Assembly: GCF_000347775.1 (NCBI RefSeq)
Contig: NZ_APAT01000026.1
Location: 62,001 to 126,000, forward strand
Length of the DNA stretch: 64,000 bases
Source: Marinobacter santoriniensis NKSG1
GTDB lineage: Bacteria > Pseudomonadota > Gammaproteobacteria > Pseudomonadales > Oleiphilaceae
Reading direction: 5' to 3'
The translations under genes and the position numbers were made by a program. Numbering within the stretch: the stretch's first letter is position 1; each line of letters opens with the position of its first letter. Of this stretch, positions 25,713 through 34,186 are shown piece by piece. The notes under the pieces were generated by a model. It worked only from the letters and a program-made list of their open reading frames with translations, did no database searches and was not told the origin of the DNA.

Positions 25713-26504
25713 TCATGAAGTGGCACGCCTGGCGATGCGGCTGAGCAGCCGGGAGGCTGCAACGAAGCCGAAACTGGCGGTGACAGGGCTGGCGGCTCCA
25801 AAGCCGGATGCGCAATCCAGGCGCACAGGGCCATCACTGGACGGTTTCTGGAGACAGACTTCGCCGTCACCGGCCGGATACGTCAGTTGCTCCAGTGAGT
25901 ATACGGCTTCAACGCCGAATCGCCGTTTGGGATTGCGCGAGAATCCGTATTCACGACGCAGAAGATTGCGAATCTTCGCCAGTAGTGGATCCTGAGTGGT
26001 CTTGCTGAGATCGGCTACCCGGATCTGGGTCGGGTCCATCTGCCCGCCGGCGCCCCCGGCACAGACCACGGGCAGTTTCCGGCGCTGGCAATGAGCGATC
26101 AATGCCGCTTTGGCCTTGACGCTGTCGATGGCATCCACCACGCCGGTCATGTCCTCTGTCAGCAGATCTGTGACGTTTTTGGTCGTCAGGAAGCCGAAGT
26201 GTGCCCGGATGTCCGCGTGAGGGTTGATCGCTTTCAGTCGTTCGGCCATGGCGTCGGTTTTGGTCCGGCCATACTGGCCTTCAAGGGCATGGAGCTGGCG
26301 ATTGGTGTTGGATACACAGATATCGTCCATATCGATCAGGGTCAGCGTCCCGATACCGCTGCGAGCCAGCGCTTCGGCCGCCCATGATCCGACGCCTCCA
26401 AGGCCGACGATGGCAATGTGGGACTGCCGGAAAGCCTCCAGGGCCCGCCGGCCATACAGGCGTTCTATTCCTCCGAAACGAAAACTGTAATCGTCGGCGT
26501 TCAT
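25713..26504 (-). CDS. tcdA: tRNA threonylcarbamoyladenosine dehydratase TcdA
   Basis: ThiF/E1-like enzyme that uses ATP to cyclise t6A37 to ct6A in tRNAs reading ANN codons. 263 residues. The ATP-binding motif is IVGLGGVGSWAAEALARSG, then LIDMDDICVSNTNRQ with the E1-type Asp and Arg. AGGAGGQMDPTQI and DPLLAKIRNLLRR are typical of the CsdL/TcdA family. ATG 26504 has GGAGG upstream; the longer frame starting at 26624 adds 40 residues across a terminator hairpin and is rejected. It is co-oriented with the antiporter, 14 nt downstream. Confidence 0.93.
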   Translation of the reverse strand: MNADDYSFRFGGIERLYGRRALEAFRQSHIAIVGLGGVGSWAAEALARSGIGTLTLIDMDDICVSNTNRQLHALEGQYGRTKTDAMAERLKAINPHADIRAHFGFLTTKNVTDLLTEDMTGVVDAIDSVKAKAALIAHCQRRKLPVVCAGGAGGQMDPTQIRVADLSKTTQDPLLAKIRNLLRREYGFSRNPKRRFGVEAVYSLEQLTYPAGDGEVCLQKPSSDGPVRLDCASGFGAASPVTASFGFVAASRLLSRIARRATS

Positions 26505-26600
26505 TCGGCCTCCGTTGAAATCCGGCGCATGCCGGAGCGAATCAAGGGGTGCATTGTAACTCAGGCGCCGGGGGGAGATGAAAAGCAGGCCCATAAAAAA

Positions 26601-26620
26601 AGCCACGCAAATGCGTGGCT
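26601..26620 (-). terminator. Terminator downstream of the acyl-CoA dehydrogenase gene
   Basis: Stem AGCCACGC (26601-26608), loop AAAT, stem GCGTGGCT (26613-26620). On the minus strand it is followed by a run of T (the A-run at 26594-26600), the form of an intrinsic terminator. It closes the transcript of the acyl-CoA dehydrogenase gene, whose stop is at 26781, before tcdA starts at 26504. Confidence 0.8.
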
Positions 26621-26780
26621 TCAAAGAAAGGCCCGGATCGACGGGGAACCGGGCTGGACTAGTTCAGAGACACTAATCAACGTAATCATTATCGTGTCTC
26701 GGTCCGGATTCCAGAAGGTCACAAGTTGCCAACTGTCGGTCATTTCCGGCCATGGCCGTCTGAGGTCCTGCCCGAGACGT

Positions 26781-28556
26781 TTACGCCGCCCAATGATCGT
26801 CCGAGAAGGCCATCATGCTGCTCTTTCCGCTCTGGATATCGGTGAGCAGCCACTGGATCTCCGGCAGCAGCTTTTCAAAGTAGAACTGTGCAGACACCTG
26901 CTTTGCCTCAAGCAGGGGCGCGTTCTCCTCGCTGTTTTCCAGCTTCTTTCTGGCGACGCCTGCCATCCGGGACCAGAGGTACCCGATGACGGTCAACGCC
27001 ATCAGCCGCAGGTACGGAGTGGCGGCTGCGCCGGCCTGCTCCGGATCCTTGGGGGCATTGGTTGCCAGCCAGGCGGTCGCCTGCTCCAGACTCTTGATGG
27101 CAGACTTGAGCTCCTCGCGGAACGGCGCCTCCGGCTGATCTTTCAGGTAGCCGGTGAGAACTCCGAACAGCGTACGCACCAGTTGTCCGCCTTTGAGGGC
27201 GAGTTTACGGCCCACCAGATCCATTGCCTGGATCCCGTTGGTACCCTCGTAGATCCGGGCGATTCGACCATCCCGTACCAGTTGCTCGAGAGGCCAGTCC
27301 TGAGTGAAACCGGATCCCCCCAGTACTTGCAGGCCCCAGTTGGCATTGTTGTAGCCTTCGTCTGTCAGGAAAGCCTTGACCACCGGTGTCAGCAGCTGGA
27401 CCAGGTTGTCGGCCGATTCCCGGATTTCCTCGTCCGGATGGGCAACCGACAGATCAAGCTGATGGCCGGTGAACAGGGCCAGTGCCCGCATGCCTTCGTT
27501 CATGACCTTCTGCCGCATCAGCATCCGGCGAACATCCGGGTGAACCAGGATCGGATCGGCCGGACCCTGCGGATTTTTCGGTCCGCTCAGGGAGCGGCTC
27601 TGCAGACGTTCACGGGCAAAGCCCAGGCTTTCCTGGTAGGCCATTTCTGCCAGTCCCAGGCCTTGCATACCGACCATGAGACGCGCTTCGTTCATCATCG
27701 TGAACATGGCCCGCATCCCGTCGTTGGCTTCGCCGACCAGCCAGCCCCTGGCACCTTCGAAGTTCATGACGCAGGTGGCGGAGCCCTTGATGCCCATCTT
27801 GTGTTCGAGACCCCCACAGAAGGCGGCGTTCCGCTCACCGGAATCCGGCAGGAATTTCGGGACCACGAACAGGGAGATGCCCTTGGTGGTGTCGGGTGCC
27901 CCGGGCAATTTGGCCAGCACCAGATGCACGATGTTGTCGACCAGGTCGTGTTCGCCCCCGGTAATCCAGATCTTGGTGCCCTCGATGTTGTAGCTGCCAT
28001 CATCGTTGGGTGTTGCCCGGGTGCGGATCATGCCGAGGTCGGTACCACACTGGGGTTCGGTCAGGCACATGGTGCCGGTCCACTCACCGGAAATCAGTTT
28101 TTCGAGGTAGGTCTGTTTCAGCGTCTCGGAACCATGGGCGTGCAGGGCGCTGATCGCGCCATGGGTGAGGCCCGGGTACATGCCCAGTGACAGGTTGGTG
28201 GAGCACACCATTTCGTCCACCACGAATTTCAAGGTGTGAGGCAGACCCTGTCCACCGAACTCCAGGGGCGCATCCAGTGCTGTCCAGCCGCCTTCGACGA
28301 AAGTGCGATAGGCCTCCTTGAAGGCTTCCGGAGTAGTGACACTCCGTGTTTCCGGGTCGTACTGGCAACCTTCGCGGTCGCCGACCTGGTTGGTTGGCTG
28401 GATCACATCCGCAGCGAGTTTCCCGGCCTCATCAATCACAGCACTGATCAAATCGGGTGTGGCATCGGCGTACTTTTCAAGGTGGTGCAGTTTATCCGCG
28501 CCCAGTACATCAAACAGTAGAAAACGAAGGTCATTCGCAGGTGCCTGGTAACGCAT
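26781..28556 (-). CDS. Acyl-CoA dehydrogenase (DmdC-like, ~590 residues)
   Basis: FAD enzyme that introduces the alpha-beta double bond in acyl-CoA. 591 residues, the long form with an extra N-terminal helix (MRYQAPANDLRFLLFDVLGAD) and a C-terminal helical extension, as in 3-methylmercaptopropionyl-CoA dehydrogenase (DmdC) and related FadE proteins. Motifs: MCLTEPQCGTDLGMIRT (FAD site), KIWITGGEHDL, MNEARLMVGMQGLG, and IYEGTNGIQAMDLVGRK with the catalytic Glu. Substrate may be medium or long chains or MMPA-CoA; sequence alone does not decide. It is divergent from an SDR gene and has its own terminator. Confidence 0.93.
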   Translation of the reverse strand: MRYQAPANDLRFLLFDVLGADKLHHLEKYADATPDLISAVIDEAGKLAADVIQPTNQVGDREGCQYDPETRSVTTPEAFKEAYRTFVEGGWTALDAPLEFGGQGLPHTLKFVVDEMVCSTNLSLGMYPGLTHGAISALHAHGSETLKQTYLEKLISGEWTGTMCLTEPQCGTDLGMIRTRATPNDDGSYNIEGTKIWITGGEHDLVDNIVHLVLAKLPGAPDTTKGISLFVVPKFLPDSGERNAAFCGGLEHKMGIKGSATCVMNFEGARGWLVGEANDGMRAMFTMMNEARLMVGMQGLGLAEMAYQESLGFARERLQSRSLSGPKNPQGPADPILVHPDVRRMLMRQKVMNEGMRALALFTGHQLDLSVAHPDEEIRESADNLVQLLTPVVKAFLTDEGYNNANWGLQVLGGSGFTQDWPLEQLVRDGRIARIYEGTNGIQAMDLVGRKLALKGGQLVRTLFGVLTGYLKDQPEAPFREELKSAIKSLEQATAWLATNAPKDPEQAGAAATPYLRLMALTVIGYLWSRMAGVARKKLENSEENAPLLEAKQVSAQFYFEKLLPEIQWLLTDIQSGKSSMMAFSDDHWAA

Positions 28557-28766
28557 GAATACTCTCCTCTCGTTATCAACAGTGAGTCCGGTGTTTCCAT
28601 CGGAGCCAGGACCGCTCCGGGTCGAACCGTTGATTCATACGCGTGTTTGAATTGTTTGGCTCTCCTGAAAACCGGATAAATTGATAGAAAATCCGGATCG
28701 CCGCGTAAATCCTGGTCAATGGACCCCGAAGCCGGGGGGAACAGGGTTTGATGCCGGGAGGGATTG

Positions 28767-29492
28767 ATGAAACAGGTGTTGATAGCAGGCGCGAGCGGAG
28801 CGATCGGATCAGCGCTGGCGAGCCGGGTTCTGGAACATCATCCGGAGGCACATGTCATCGGCCTGTGCCGGACACCGAAGGCGTTCGAGTCCGGCGATCG
28901 CTGCAAATCGCTCTACTGGGATGCCGAGACCGACTCTCATGCCGACATCGCCGAAAAGATGGCCGACGTGGTTGGTGATTCGGGGCTGGATACGGTCATT
29001 TATGCCGCGGGTCTTCTGCACGACCATTCGCTGTTTCCGGAAAAACGGCTGGAGGACCTGAACGCTGAGGCAATGGCCCGGGCATTCATGGTCAACTGTA
29101 TCGGTTTCGGCACCCTGATGAAGGGCCTCATGCCGCATCTCCGGCACAGGCGTTTCAAGCGGATTATTGCCCTGTCAGCGAAGGTCGGGTCAATTGAGGA
29201 CAATGGGTTTGGCGGTTGGTACGCGTACAGATGCTCAAAGGCTGCTCTCAATATGCTGGTGCGGAACCTGTCGGTGGAGCTCCCGCGACGGTGCAAGCCG
29301 GTGAGCTGTATCGCCCTGCATCCGGGCACCACATTGTCACCGCTGAGTGAGCCCTTCCAGCAGACCCTGTCCCGGCTCCGTGTGCACTCGCCGGACGACA
29401 CCGCAGACAACCTGTGGCGGGTTATCGATGCTTTGACGGAAGAAGATAATGGGTATTTCTACAGTTGGGATGGAAGCCGTTTGCCCTGGTAG
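28767..29492 (+). CDS. Short-chain dehydrogenase/reductase
   Basis: 241 residues. NAD(P)-binding GASGAIGSALA at the N-terminus, the VIYAAGLLHDHS strand (NAG-like motif), and catalytic Tyr-x-x-x-Lys in YRCSKAALNML. The overall pattern (VNCIGFGTLMKGLMPHL, LHPGTTLSPLSEPF) resembles CsgA/C-factor-like SDRs. ATG 28767 follows GGGAGGG with a 5-nt spacer; a TTG codon 3 nt before is not needed. It converges on the ChrR gene with a large hairpin between them. Such SDRs sit next to ECF/photolyase clusters in some marine bacteria, so a link to the sigma factor is possible but unproven. Confidence 0.88.
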   Translation: MKQVLIAGASGAIGSALASRVLEHHPEAHVIGLCRTPKAFESGDRCKSLYWDAETDSHADIAEKMADVVGDSGLDTVIYAAGLLHDHSLFPEKRLEDLNAEAMARAFMVNCIGFGTLMKGLMPHLRHRRFKRIIALSAKVGSIEDNGFGGWYAYRCSKAALNMLVRNLSVELPRRCKPVSCIALHPGTTLSPLSEPFQQTLSRLRVHSPDDTADNLWRVIDALTEEDNGYFYSWDGSRLPW

Positions 29493-29496
29493 AGCG

Positions 29497-29537
29497 GGTC
29501 CGGCCCGCTCCCCGTTGACGGGGCGCCGGGCCGGACC
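29497..29537. terminator. Shared terminator hairpin between convergent genes
   Basis: GGTCCGGCCCG (29497-29507) pairs perfectly with CGGGCCGGACC (29527-29537). The 19-nt loop itself contains a CCCCGT/ACGGGG mini-hairpin. On the plus strand the tail TGGGTTTTGCC follows. It sits between the SDR stop (29492) and the ChrR stop (29552) and can end both transcripts. Confidence 0.65.
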
Positions 29538-29551
29538 TGGGTTTTGCCAAA

Positions 29552-30190
29552 TTATCGGAGGAACGGGTTCAGGAACCGTGTGAAGGTTCCGGTCAGTTTG
29601 ACCGGCGCACTGAGTACCGACAGGGTGATGCAGTCCTCACACCCTACCGCAACCGGCTTGTGTTCATCCTGATCGGTCAGGACCACGAAGTCCCACTGGT
29701 TGAACACGCCCTTCTGATCGGCAAAGGCGCCCTGCAGTACGATGGTGGTCTCTTCACCCCGATGGGTGTGCGCGGGGGCTTTTCCGCCTGCCGCCAGTTT
29801 CTGCAGAACGACCTGTTCCTTCTGGTCCGGAAACTTTTCGGAAATGTCCAGCACGCTGACATCGCCAAGCTGCCGTTTCCAGGGCAGGCTGTTGAGGTCT
29901 TCGCCCAGGAGCTTCTGGAGAACGCCTACCTTTGGCAAGGACGGTGTGACAGGTTCGGACGCCGGCTCGGTGCTGATGCGCGCCAGGATGTCGTCAAACA
30001 TGCTCTCCGATACGCTCACCTTGGGCTGCTCTTCCATCATGACAGCCCCGAGGCTGTCCAGTGTGTCAACACGACTCCGGCAATGCGGACACTTGTCCAG
30101 ATGGAGCCGGATGCACAGGGCATGTGGCTCGCTCAGGTTGCCTGCGCTGTATTCCATCAGGCTCAGGCTGTCGGGATGGTGCCGTGTCAT
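29552..30190 (-). CDS. ChrR-type zinc anti-sigma factor with cupin domain
   Basis: 212 residues, cytoplasmic. The N-terminal anti-sigma domain has the zinc motif His-x3-Cys-x2-Cys in LHLDKCPHC together with an N-terminal His (MTRHHPD), as in Rhodobacter ChrR. The C-terminal cupin (about 105-205) carries AHTHRGEETTIVLQG, the metal-binding His/Glu set needed for singlet-oxygen sensing. ChrR sequesters its sigma factor until singlet oxygen or organic peroxide triggers release. It overlaps the sigma gene by 4 nt (ATGA), which keeps the two proteins in ratio. Confidence 0.93.
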   Translation of the reverse strand: MTRHHPDSLSLMEYSAGNLSEPHALCIRLHLDKCPHCRSRVDTLDSLGAVMMEEQPKVSVSESMFDDILARISTEPASEPVTPSLPKVGVLQKLLGEDLNSLPWKRQLGDVSVLDISEKFPDQKEQVVLQKLAAGGKAPAHTHRGEETTIVLQGAFADQKGVFNQWDFVVLTDQDEHKPVAVGCEDCITLSVLSAPVKLTGTFTRFLNPFLR

Positions 30191-30834
30191 ACGTTCTGGT
30201 CCTGCAAAATCACTTTCAGTTTGTTCAAGGCCAGGCGAACCCGGCTCTTCACCGTGCCAAGCGGAATGTCGAGTTCGTCGGCGACCATCTGGTGCGACTT
30301 GTTCTCCATATAGACCTTGGCAATCACGGTGATCTGTTCTTCCGGCAGGTGCTTCAGGGAGTCCCGGATCCGGCGCTCTGACATCAGACGGTGCAGAGAG
30401 GTTACCGGTTCATTCTCATTCTCGCCTGGTATCTGCCAGAGGTCTTCGGTTTCTACCTGCATCTCTGCACTGGTCCGCTGCATTTTACGGAGCATGTCGA
30501 TCCGCTGGTTCCGGGCAATCGTGAAAATCCAGGTCGAGGCAGCCGCCTTCCGCCAATCGTAGAGGCAGGAGCGCCGCCAGATTGACACGAATACTTCCTG
30601 GACCAGCTCTTCCGCATGGCTGGCGAGCCCGTTGGCCATCGCGTAGTACTTGATCTGTGGGCCAAAGTGCTCGAAGAGCGCGTGGTAAGCCTCGCGATCC
30701 TGATGTTTGCCCACTTTGTCCAGCAGCTGGCTCCACGGGTCCTTGCGACCCTCCGCCTTTGCTGGCTTCTGTTCCAGTGTGGTCACTGGACGCTCCTTGA
30801 CAGTCGCATGAGTTGAGCTGGTTCTGATCATCAT
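30187..30834 (-). CDS. ECF sigma factor (RpoE/ECF11-like)
   Basis: About 215 residues. Region 2 with YHALFEHFGPQIKYYAMANG, EELVQEVFVSIWRR and AAASTWIFTIARNQRID; region 4 with LKHLPEEQITVIAKVYMENKSHQMVADELDIPLGTVKSR, whose helix-turn-helix binds the -35 element. The pairing with ChrR identifies the ECF11 group, which directs singlet-oxygen defence in Rhodobacter. Start uncertain: GTG 30843, ATG 30834 (chosen; GAG 8 nt upstream) or ATG 30831. A TGATCC-containing promoter lies upstream, suggesting autoregulation. Confidence 0.92.
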   Translation of the reverse strand: MMIRTSSTHATVKERPVTTLEQKPAKAEGRKDPWSQLLDKVGKHQDREAYHALFEHFGPQIKYYAMANGLASHAEELVQEVFVSIWRRSCLYDWRKAAASTWIFTIARNQRIDMLRKMQRTSAEMQVETEDLWQIPGENENEPVTSLHRLMSERRIRDSLKHLPEEQITVIAKVYMENKSHQMVADELDIPLGTVKSRVRLALNKLKVILQDQNV

Positions 30835-30869
30835 TCTATGCACTCGCCACCGGTTTGTCAGTCTATTGA

Positions 30870-30897
30870 TCTACGGGGGCGGAGGATGGCTGGATCA
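30870..30897 (-). promoter_or_regulatory. Candidate ECF11-type promoter of the sigma/anti-sigma operon
   Basis: Read on the minus strand: TGATCC (30897-30892), a 16-nt spacer, then CGTAGA (30875-30870). TGATCC is the known -35 of ECF11 sigma factors such as Rhodobacter RpoE. It sits about 36-63 nt upstream of the sigma start, a good position for an autoregulated promoter. No experimental evidence. Confidence 0.6.
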
Positions 30898-31034
30898 TCG
30901 ACACTGAAAATTTTCCACCGGATCGGGGCTTGGCAAGAGCGTCGGTGATGGCGCGTCGGGTGGGTGATTGTGTGGTGCGGCGGCCCGGGATAATCTTGAA
31001 GGCTGAAAGAGTCCCTTTGTTCCGAGCGTCCCCT

Positions 31035-32090
31035 ATGAACGCACCTGGCATCACCGGAAACCTGCCCATTATCCGTGCCCACTACGCGGATATCCTGTGC
31101 CAGCTGGCTGAGGAGCTGGGAGTGGATCGTCGGCGATTGCTGGCGGAGTCCGGTATCCGTCCGGCGCTGTTGGGACATCCGGACAACTTCATTACGCTGG
31201 ACCAGTTCACGAACCTCTGCCGGGCAGCGCTGTCCCGAACCGGCGATGCCGCACTGGGACTGGCATTTGGCCTGCGCCTGAAGTTCACCACCCATGGTTC
31301 CCTGGCGCAGGCCGCGATCAGCTGCGATACCCTGGCCGAGGCGCTTCAGGTACTGATCAAGTATTTCCGCACCCGCTTTGTGTATATGGAACTGACCTTC
31401 ATTGAAGAGGGTAACGAGGCGGTCCTGCAGCTGGATCCGGGGCACGACGTCGAGGACCTTTACCGATTCAACGTCGACGTGGTGATGGCCTCGCTTATGG
31501 ATGTCAATCAACTGCTGTTCGGCAACAGGTTGATCTCGACCGGCTGGTGCAAGGTGAATTACCCTCCGCCGTCAGATCTGGAGCCGTATCGCCGTCTGTT
31601 CGGTGACCAGATCGAATTCTCCGCGGGCGCCAACCAGTTGCGCTTCGACCGACGGCTGCTGTCGCTGCCCATGTCGCTCTCTAATCCGGTCACCCGTCGT
31701 GTTGCCGAGGCCCAGTGCGAAGAGGAGATGCGTTCCATAGAGGCTGCAACCACCATTGCGGCGCGGGTTACCCGTATCCTTGAGTCGGTTCGGGATGGCC
31801 GCTTGCCCGGGCTCGAGGCGGTGGCCGAACAACTGTCGCTGTCGACGAGGACACTTCGTCGTCAGCTTGCGTCAGAGGGTGTCCGTTTTCAGGATCTGCA
31901 GGACGATCTCAGGCACCGTCGTGCCCTGGAATTGCTTCGTCGTCGGGAACTGACGATTGATGAGGTCGCCGAAGCTGTTGGCTACAGCGACCCCTCGAAT
32001 TTCGGGCGGGCCTTCCGGAAATGGGAAGGGGTGTCGCCCAGCACCTGGCGAAACCGGCGGCCTGATGAGGAGCGTCACTCCTCCAGGTAG
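31035..32090 (+). CDS. AraC family transcriptional regulator
   Basis: 351 residues. N-terminal ligand domain of the arabinose-binding-like type 2 (about 10-210: VDRRRLLAESGIRPALLG, THGSLAQAAISCDTLAEAL), then a C-terminal AraC DNA-binding region with VAEQLSLSTRTLRRQLASEG and IDEVAEAVGYSDPSNFGRAFRKWEG. ATG 31035 is chosen because the domain begins right after; an in-frame start at 30930 would add 35 non-conserved residues and run into the ECF promoter. Its last 16 nt overlap the convergent speA gene. Effector and targets unknown. Confidence 0.9.
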   Translation: MNAPGITGNLPIIRAHYADILCQLAEELGVDRRRLLAESGIRPALLGHPDNFITLDQFTNLCRAALSRTGDAALGLAFGLRLKFTTHGSLAQAAISCDTLAEALQVLIKYFRTRFVYMELTFIEEGNEAVLQLDPGHDVEDLYRFNVDVVMASLMDVNQLLFGNRLISTGWCKVNYPPPSDLEPYRRLFGDQIEFSAGANQLRFDRRLLSLPMSLSNPVTRRVAEAQCEEEMRSIEAATTIAARVTRILESVRDGRLPGLEAVAEQLSLSTRTLRRQLASEGVRFQDLQDDLRHRRALELLRRRELTIDEVAEAVGYSDPSNFGRAFRKWEGVSPSTWRNRRPDEERHSSR

Positions 32091-33985
32091 GTATACCCCT
32101 CCAGGCCTGCTGCAAGTTCTTCCAGCAGTCTGTTCTGCTCGGTCTTATCCAGCGCGCTGGATGAGAATTTGCGGCGATAGGCCGCAAGCAGTTGTTCCGG
32201 CTCGAAGTTCACATAGCGCAGTACCTTGGCGACGGTATCTCCGGTAATGGGGGCGCCGATGTGGTAGCCGCCTTTTCCGTCCAGACGTACATCCACCGAA
32301 TGCGTGTCCCCGAACAGGTTGTGCATGTCGCCAAGGATCTCCTGGTAGGCGCCGGTCATGAAAAAGCCCATGACCAGCGGGCCATCGGCCGTTTCCTCGG
32401 GGAGCGGCAGGGTCGTCTCGATGCCCTGTCCATCCACGTACTGGTCGATACGGCCGTCGGAGTCGCAGGTGATGTCCTGGATCACGGCCCGCCGGTTCAG
32501 CGGGCGGGCCAGACCGCTGATCGGCATCACCGGAAAGATCTGGTCAATGCCCCAGACATCGGGCAATGACTGGAACAGCGAAAAGTTCACGAACAGTTTG
32601 TCCGCGAGTTTTTCGTTGAGCTCGTCAATGATTTCCCGGTGCGCCCGATTGGCGCTGTCTAGCCGGCCTCTCAGCAGGCGGCAACAGCGCGCATAGAGCG
32701 TTTCCGCCTGGGCCCGCTCCGGCAGTGACAGCACGCCGTGGGCAAACTGACCGTGTACATCCGCCATGGCGTGCAGGACATCGTGATAGATTTCCGCCAG
32801 CGACCGTGGTGAATCCTCGTCTTCGAGGCTCTCCAGATCCCGCCAGAGGTCGTGTAAAGGTGCCGCATCGTTCTCTGATGGTTTGACCGGATCCCGGTTT
32901 TCCGGTCGTTCCCGGTCAATCACATCGGTGACCAGGACGGAGTGGTGGGCAGTCAGTGCCCGACCGGATTCGCTGATGAGATCGGGGTGGGGGATGCCCA
33001 GCCGATCGCACTCGGCTTGCAGGACGTGTACCACGTTATACGCGTACTCGGAGACGCTGTAGTTCATTGAACAACTGCTCCGTGAACGGGTTCCTTCGTA
33101 ATCCACCCCCAGACCGCCACCGATATCGACGGTGCCGACCGGGGCGCCGAGGCGATGCAGTTCCGCGTAGAAGCGTGCGCACTCCTTGAGCCCGGTCTGG
33201 ATGTCACGGATATTGGCAATCTGCGAACCCAGGTGAAAATGCAGCAGTTGCAGGGCATCCAGTGCGTTCGCCGCCCGGAGGGTTTCCACCACGTCCAGCA
33301 CCTGGCTCGCGGACAGACCGAACTTCGATTTCTCGCCGCCGGTGTTCTGCCAGTTGCCTTTGCCGATGGTGGCCAGCCTCGCCCGGACACCGATCAGGGG
33401 GGCAACTCCGAGTTCCCGGGCCTGATCCAGAATGAGCGGCAACTCCGACTGCTTCTCCACCACAATGTAGACGTGGTGCCCCAGCTTCTGGCCGATCAGC
33501 GCCAGCCGGATATATTCCCGATCCTTGTAACCGTTGCAGACGATAACGGACCCGCTCTGGCGGGCCATGGCCAGTACCGCCATGAGCTCCGGCTTGCTGC
33601 CGGCTTCGAGACCTACCTGGCCCGCAGAGCCCGCCGGTTCCGTAGCCAGGAGTTCTTCGACCACCCGGCGTTGCTGGTTCACCTTGATGGGATAGACCGC
33701 GGTGTATCGGCCGCGGTAGCCCTGCTCATCCGCCACCCGGTTAAAGGCATTGCACAACCGGTTGACGCGATCGTGGAGGATGTCGGTGAACCGGATCAGG
33801 ACCGGGAGCTGGACGCCGGAGGCGACCAGCGTGCGGGTGAGTTCCGGCAGGTTGATGGTGGAGTCCGAGTGGCCGCGATCCGGTCGGATCAGGACGTCGC
33901 CCTGTCCATCGACATCAATGTAGCCATCGCTCCAGTGAGCAATGTTGTAAACCTTGTGGGCGGGGGTGCCGCTGGCTTTGCTCAT
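32075..33985 (-). CDS. speA: Biosynthetic arginine decarboxylase
   Basis: Converts arginine to agmatine, the first step of the agmatine route to putrescine; PLP- and Mg-dependent. 636 residues, normal length. The PLP lysine is in YPIKVNQQR near residue 95; ISESGRALTAHHSVLV and the HFHLGSQ motif complete the fold-III site, and the C-terminal part has PVMPISGL and MTGAYQEILGD. ATG 33985 has AGGA with a 9-nt spacer and gives the family start (NIAHWSDGYIDV); an upstream ATG at 34096 is unlikely. Divergent from speE, so both polyamine genes share one intergenic control region. Confidence 0.96.
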   Translation of the reverse strand: MSKASGTPAHKVYNIAHWSDGYIDVDGQGDVLIRPDRGHSDSTINLPELTRTLVASGVQLPVLIRFTDILHDRVNRLCNAFNRVADEQGYRGRYTAVYPIKVNQQRRVVEELLATEPAGSAGQVGLEAGSKPELMAVLAMARQSGSVIVCNGYKDREYIRLALIGQKLGHHVYIVVEKQSELPLILDQARELGVAPLIGVRARLATIGKGNWQNTGGEKSKFGLSASQVLDVVETLRAANALDALQLLHFHLGSQIANIRDIQTGLKECARFYAELHRLGAPVGTVDIGGGLGVDYEGTRSRSSCSMNYSVSEYAYNVVHVLQAECDRLGIPHPDLISESGRALTAHHSVLVTDVIDRERPENRDPVKPSENDAAPLHDLWRDLESLEDEDSPRSLAEIYHDVLHAMADVHGQFAHGVLSLPERAQAETLYARCCRLLRGRLDSANRAHREIIDELNEKLADKLFVNFSLFQSLPDVWGIDQIFPVMPISGLARPLNRRAVIQDITCDSDGRIDQYVDGQGIETTLPLPEETADGPLVMGFFMTGAYQEILGDMHNLFGDTHSVDVRLDGKGGYHIGAPITGDTVAKVLRYVNFEPEQLLAAYRRKFSSSALDKTEQNRLLEELAAGLEGYTYLEE

Positions 33986-34112
33986 ACTTGCTATCCTGTC
34001 AGGGAACCGGGTCGGCGCGGGTGCCGGAATCTGGGCGTCATTGTAGGAGGAACCTCGATGCTCTGAAAGCCGGGGATGTGGAAAATACGTGCGCATGCGC
34101 CGGCATAAATGC

Positions 34113-34142
34113 TTGGGTTGTCGGAAAGTCTGACTCTACAAT
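34113..34142 (+). promoter_or_regulatory. Candidate sigma-70 promoter for speE
   Basis: TTGGGT (34113-34118), 18-nt spacer, TACAAT (34137-34142). The -10 is five of six to consensus; the -35 is weaker. It lies 45 nt upstream of the speE start. Confidence 0.45.
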
Positions 34143-34186
34143 ACGCCGCTTTGACGCGGTCCACGATGCACAACGGGAGACATTAG

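Noticed and set aside
26505..26624. Longer N-terminus for tcdA
   Set aside because: The extra 40 residues would translate through the terminator hairpin at 26601-26620, and the internal ATG has a strong Shine-Dalgarno.
26418..28190. 590-codon open frame on the plus strand
   Set aside because: Lies antisense to the acyl-CoA dehydrogenase gene, whose family motifs and length are clear; the opposite frame has no recognisable domain and arises from high-GC codon bias.
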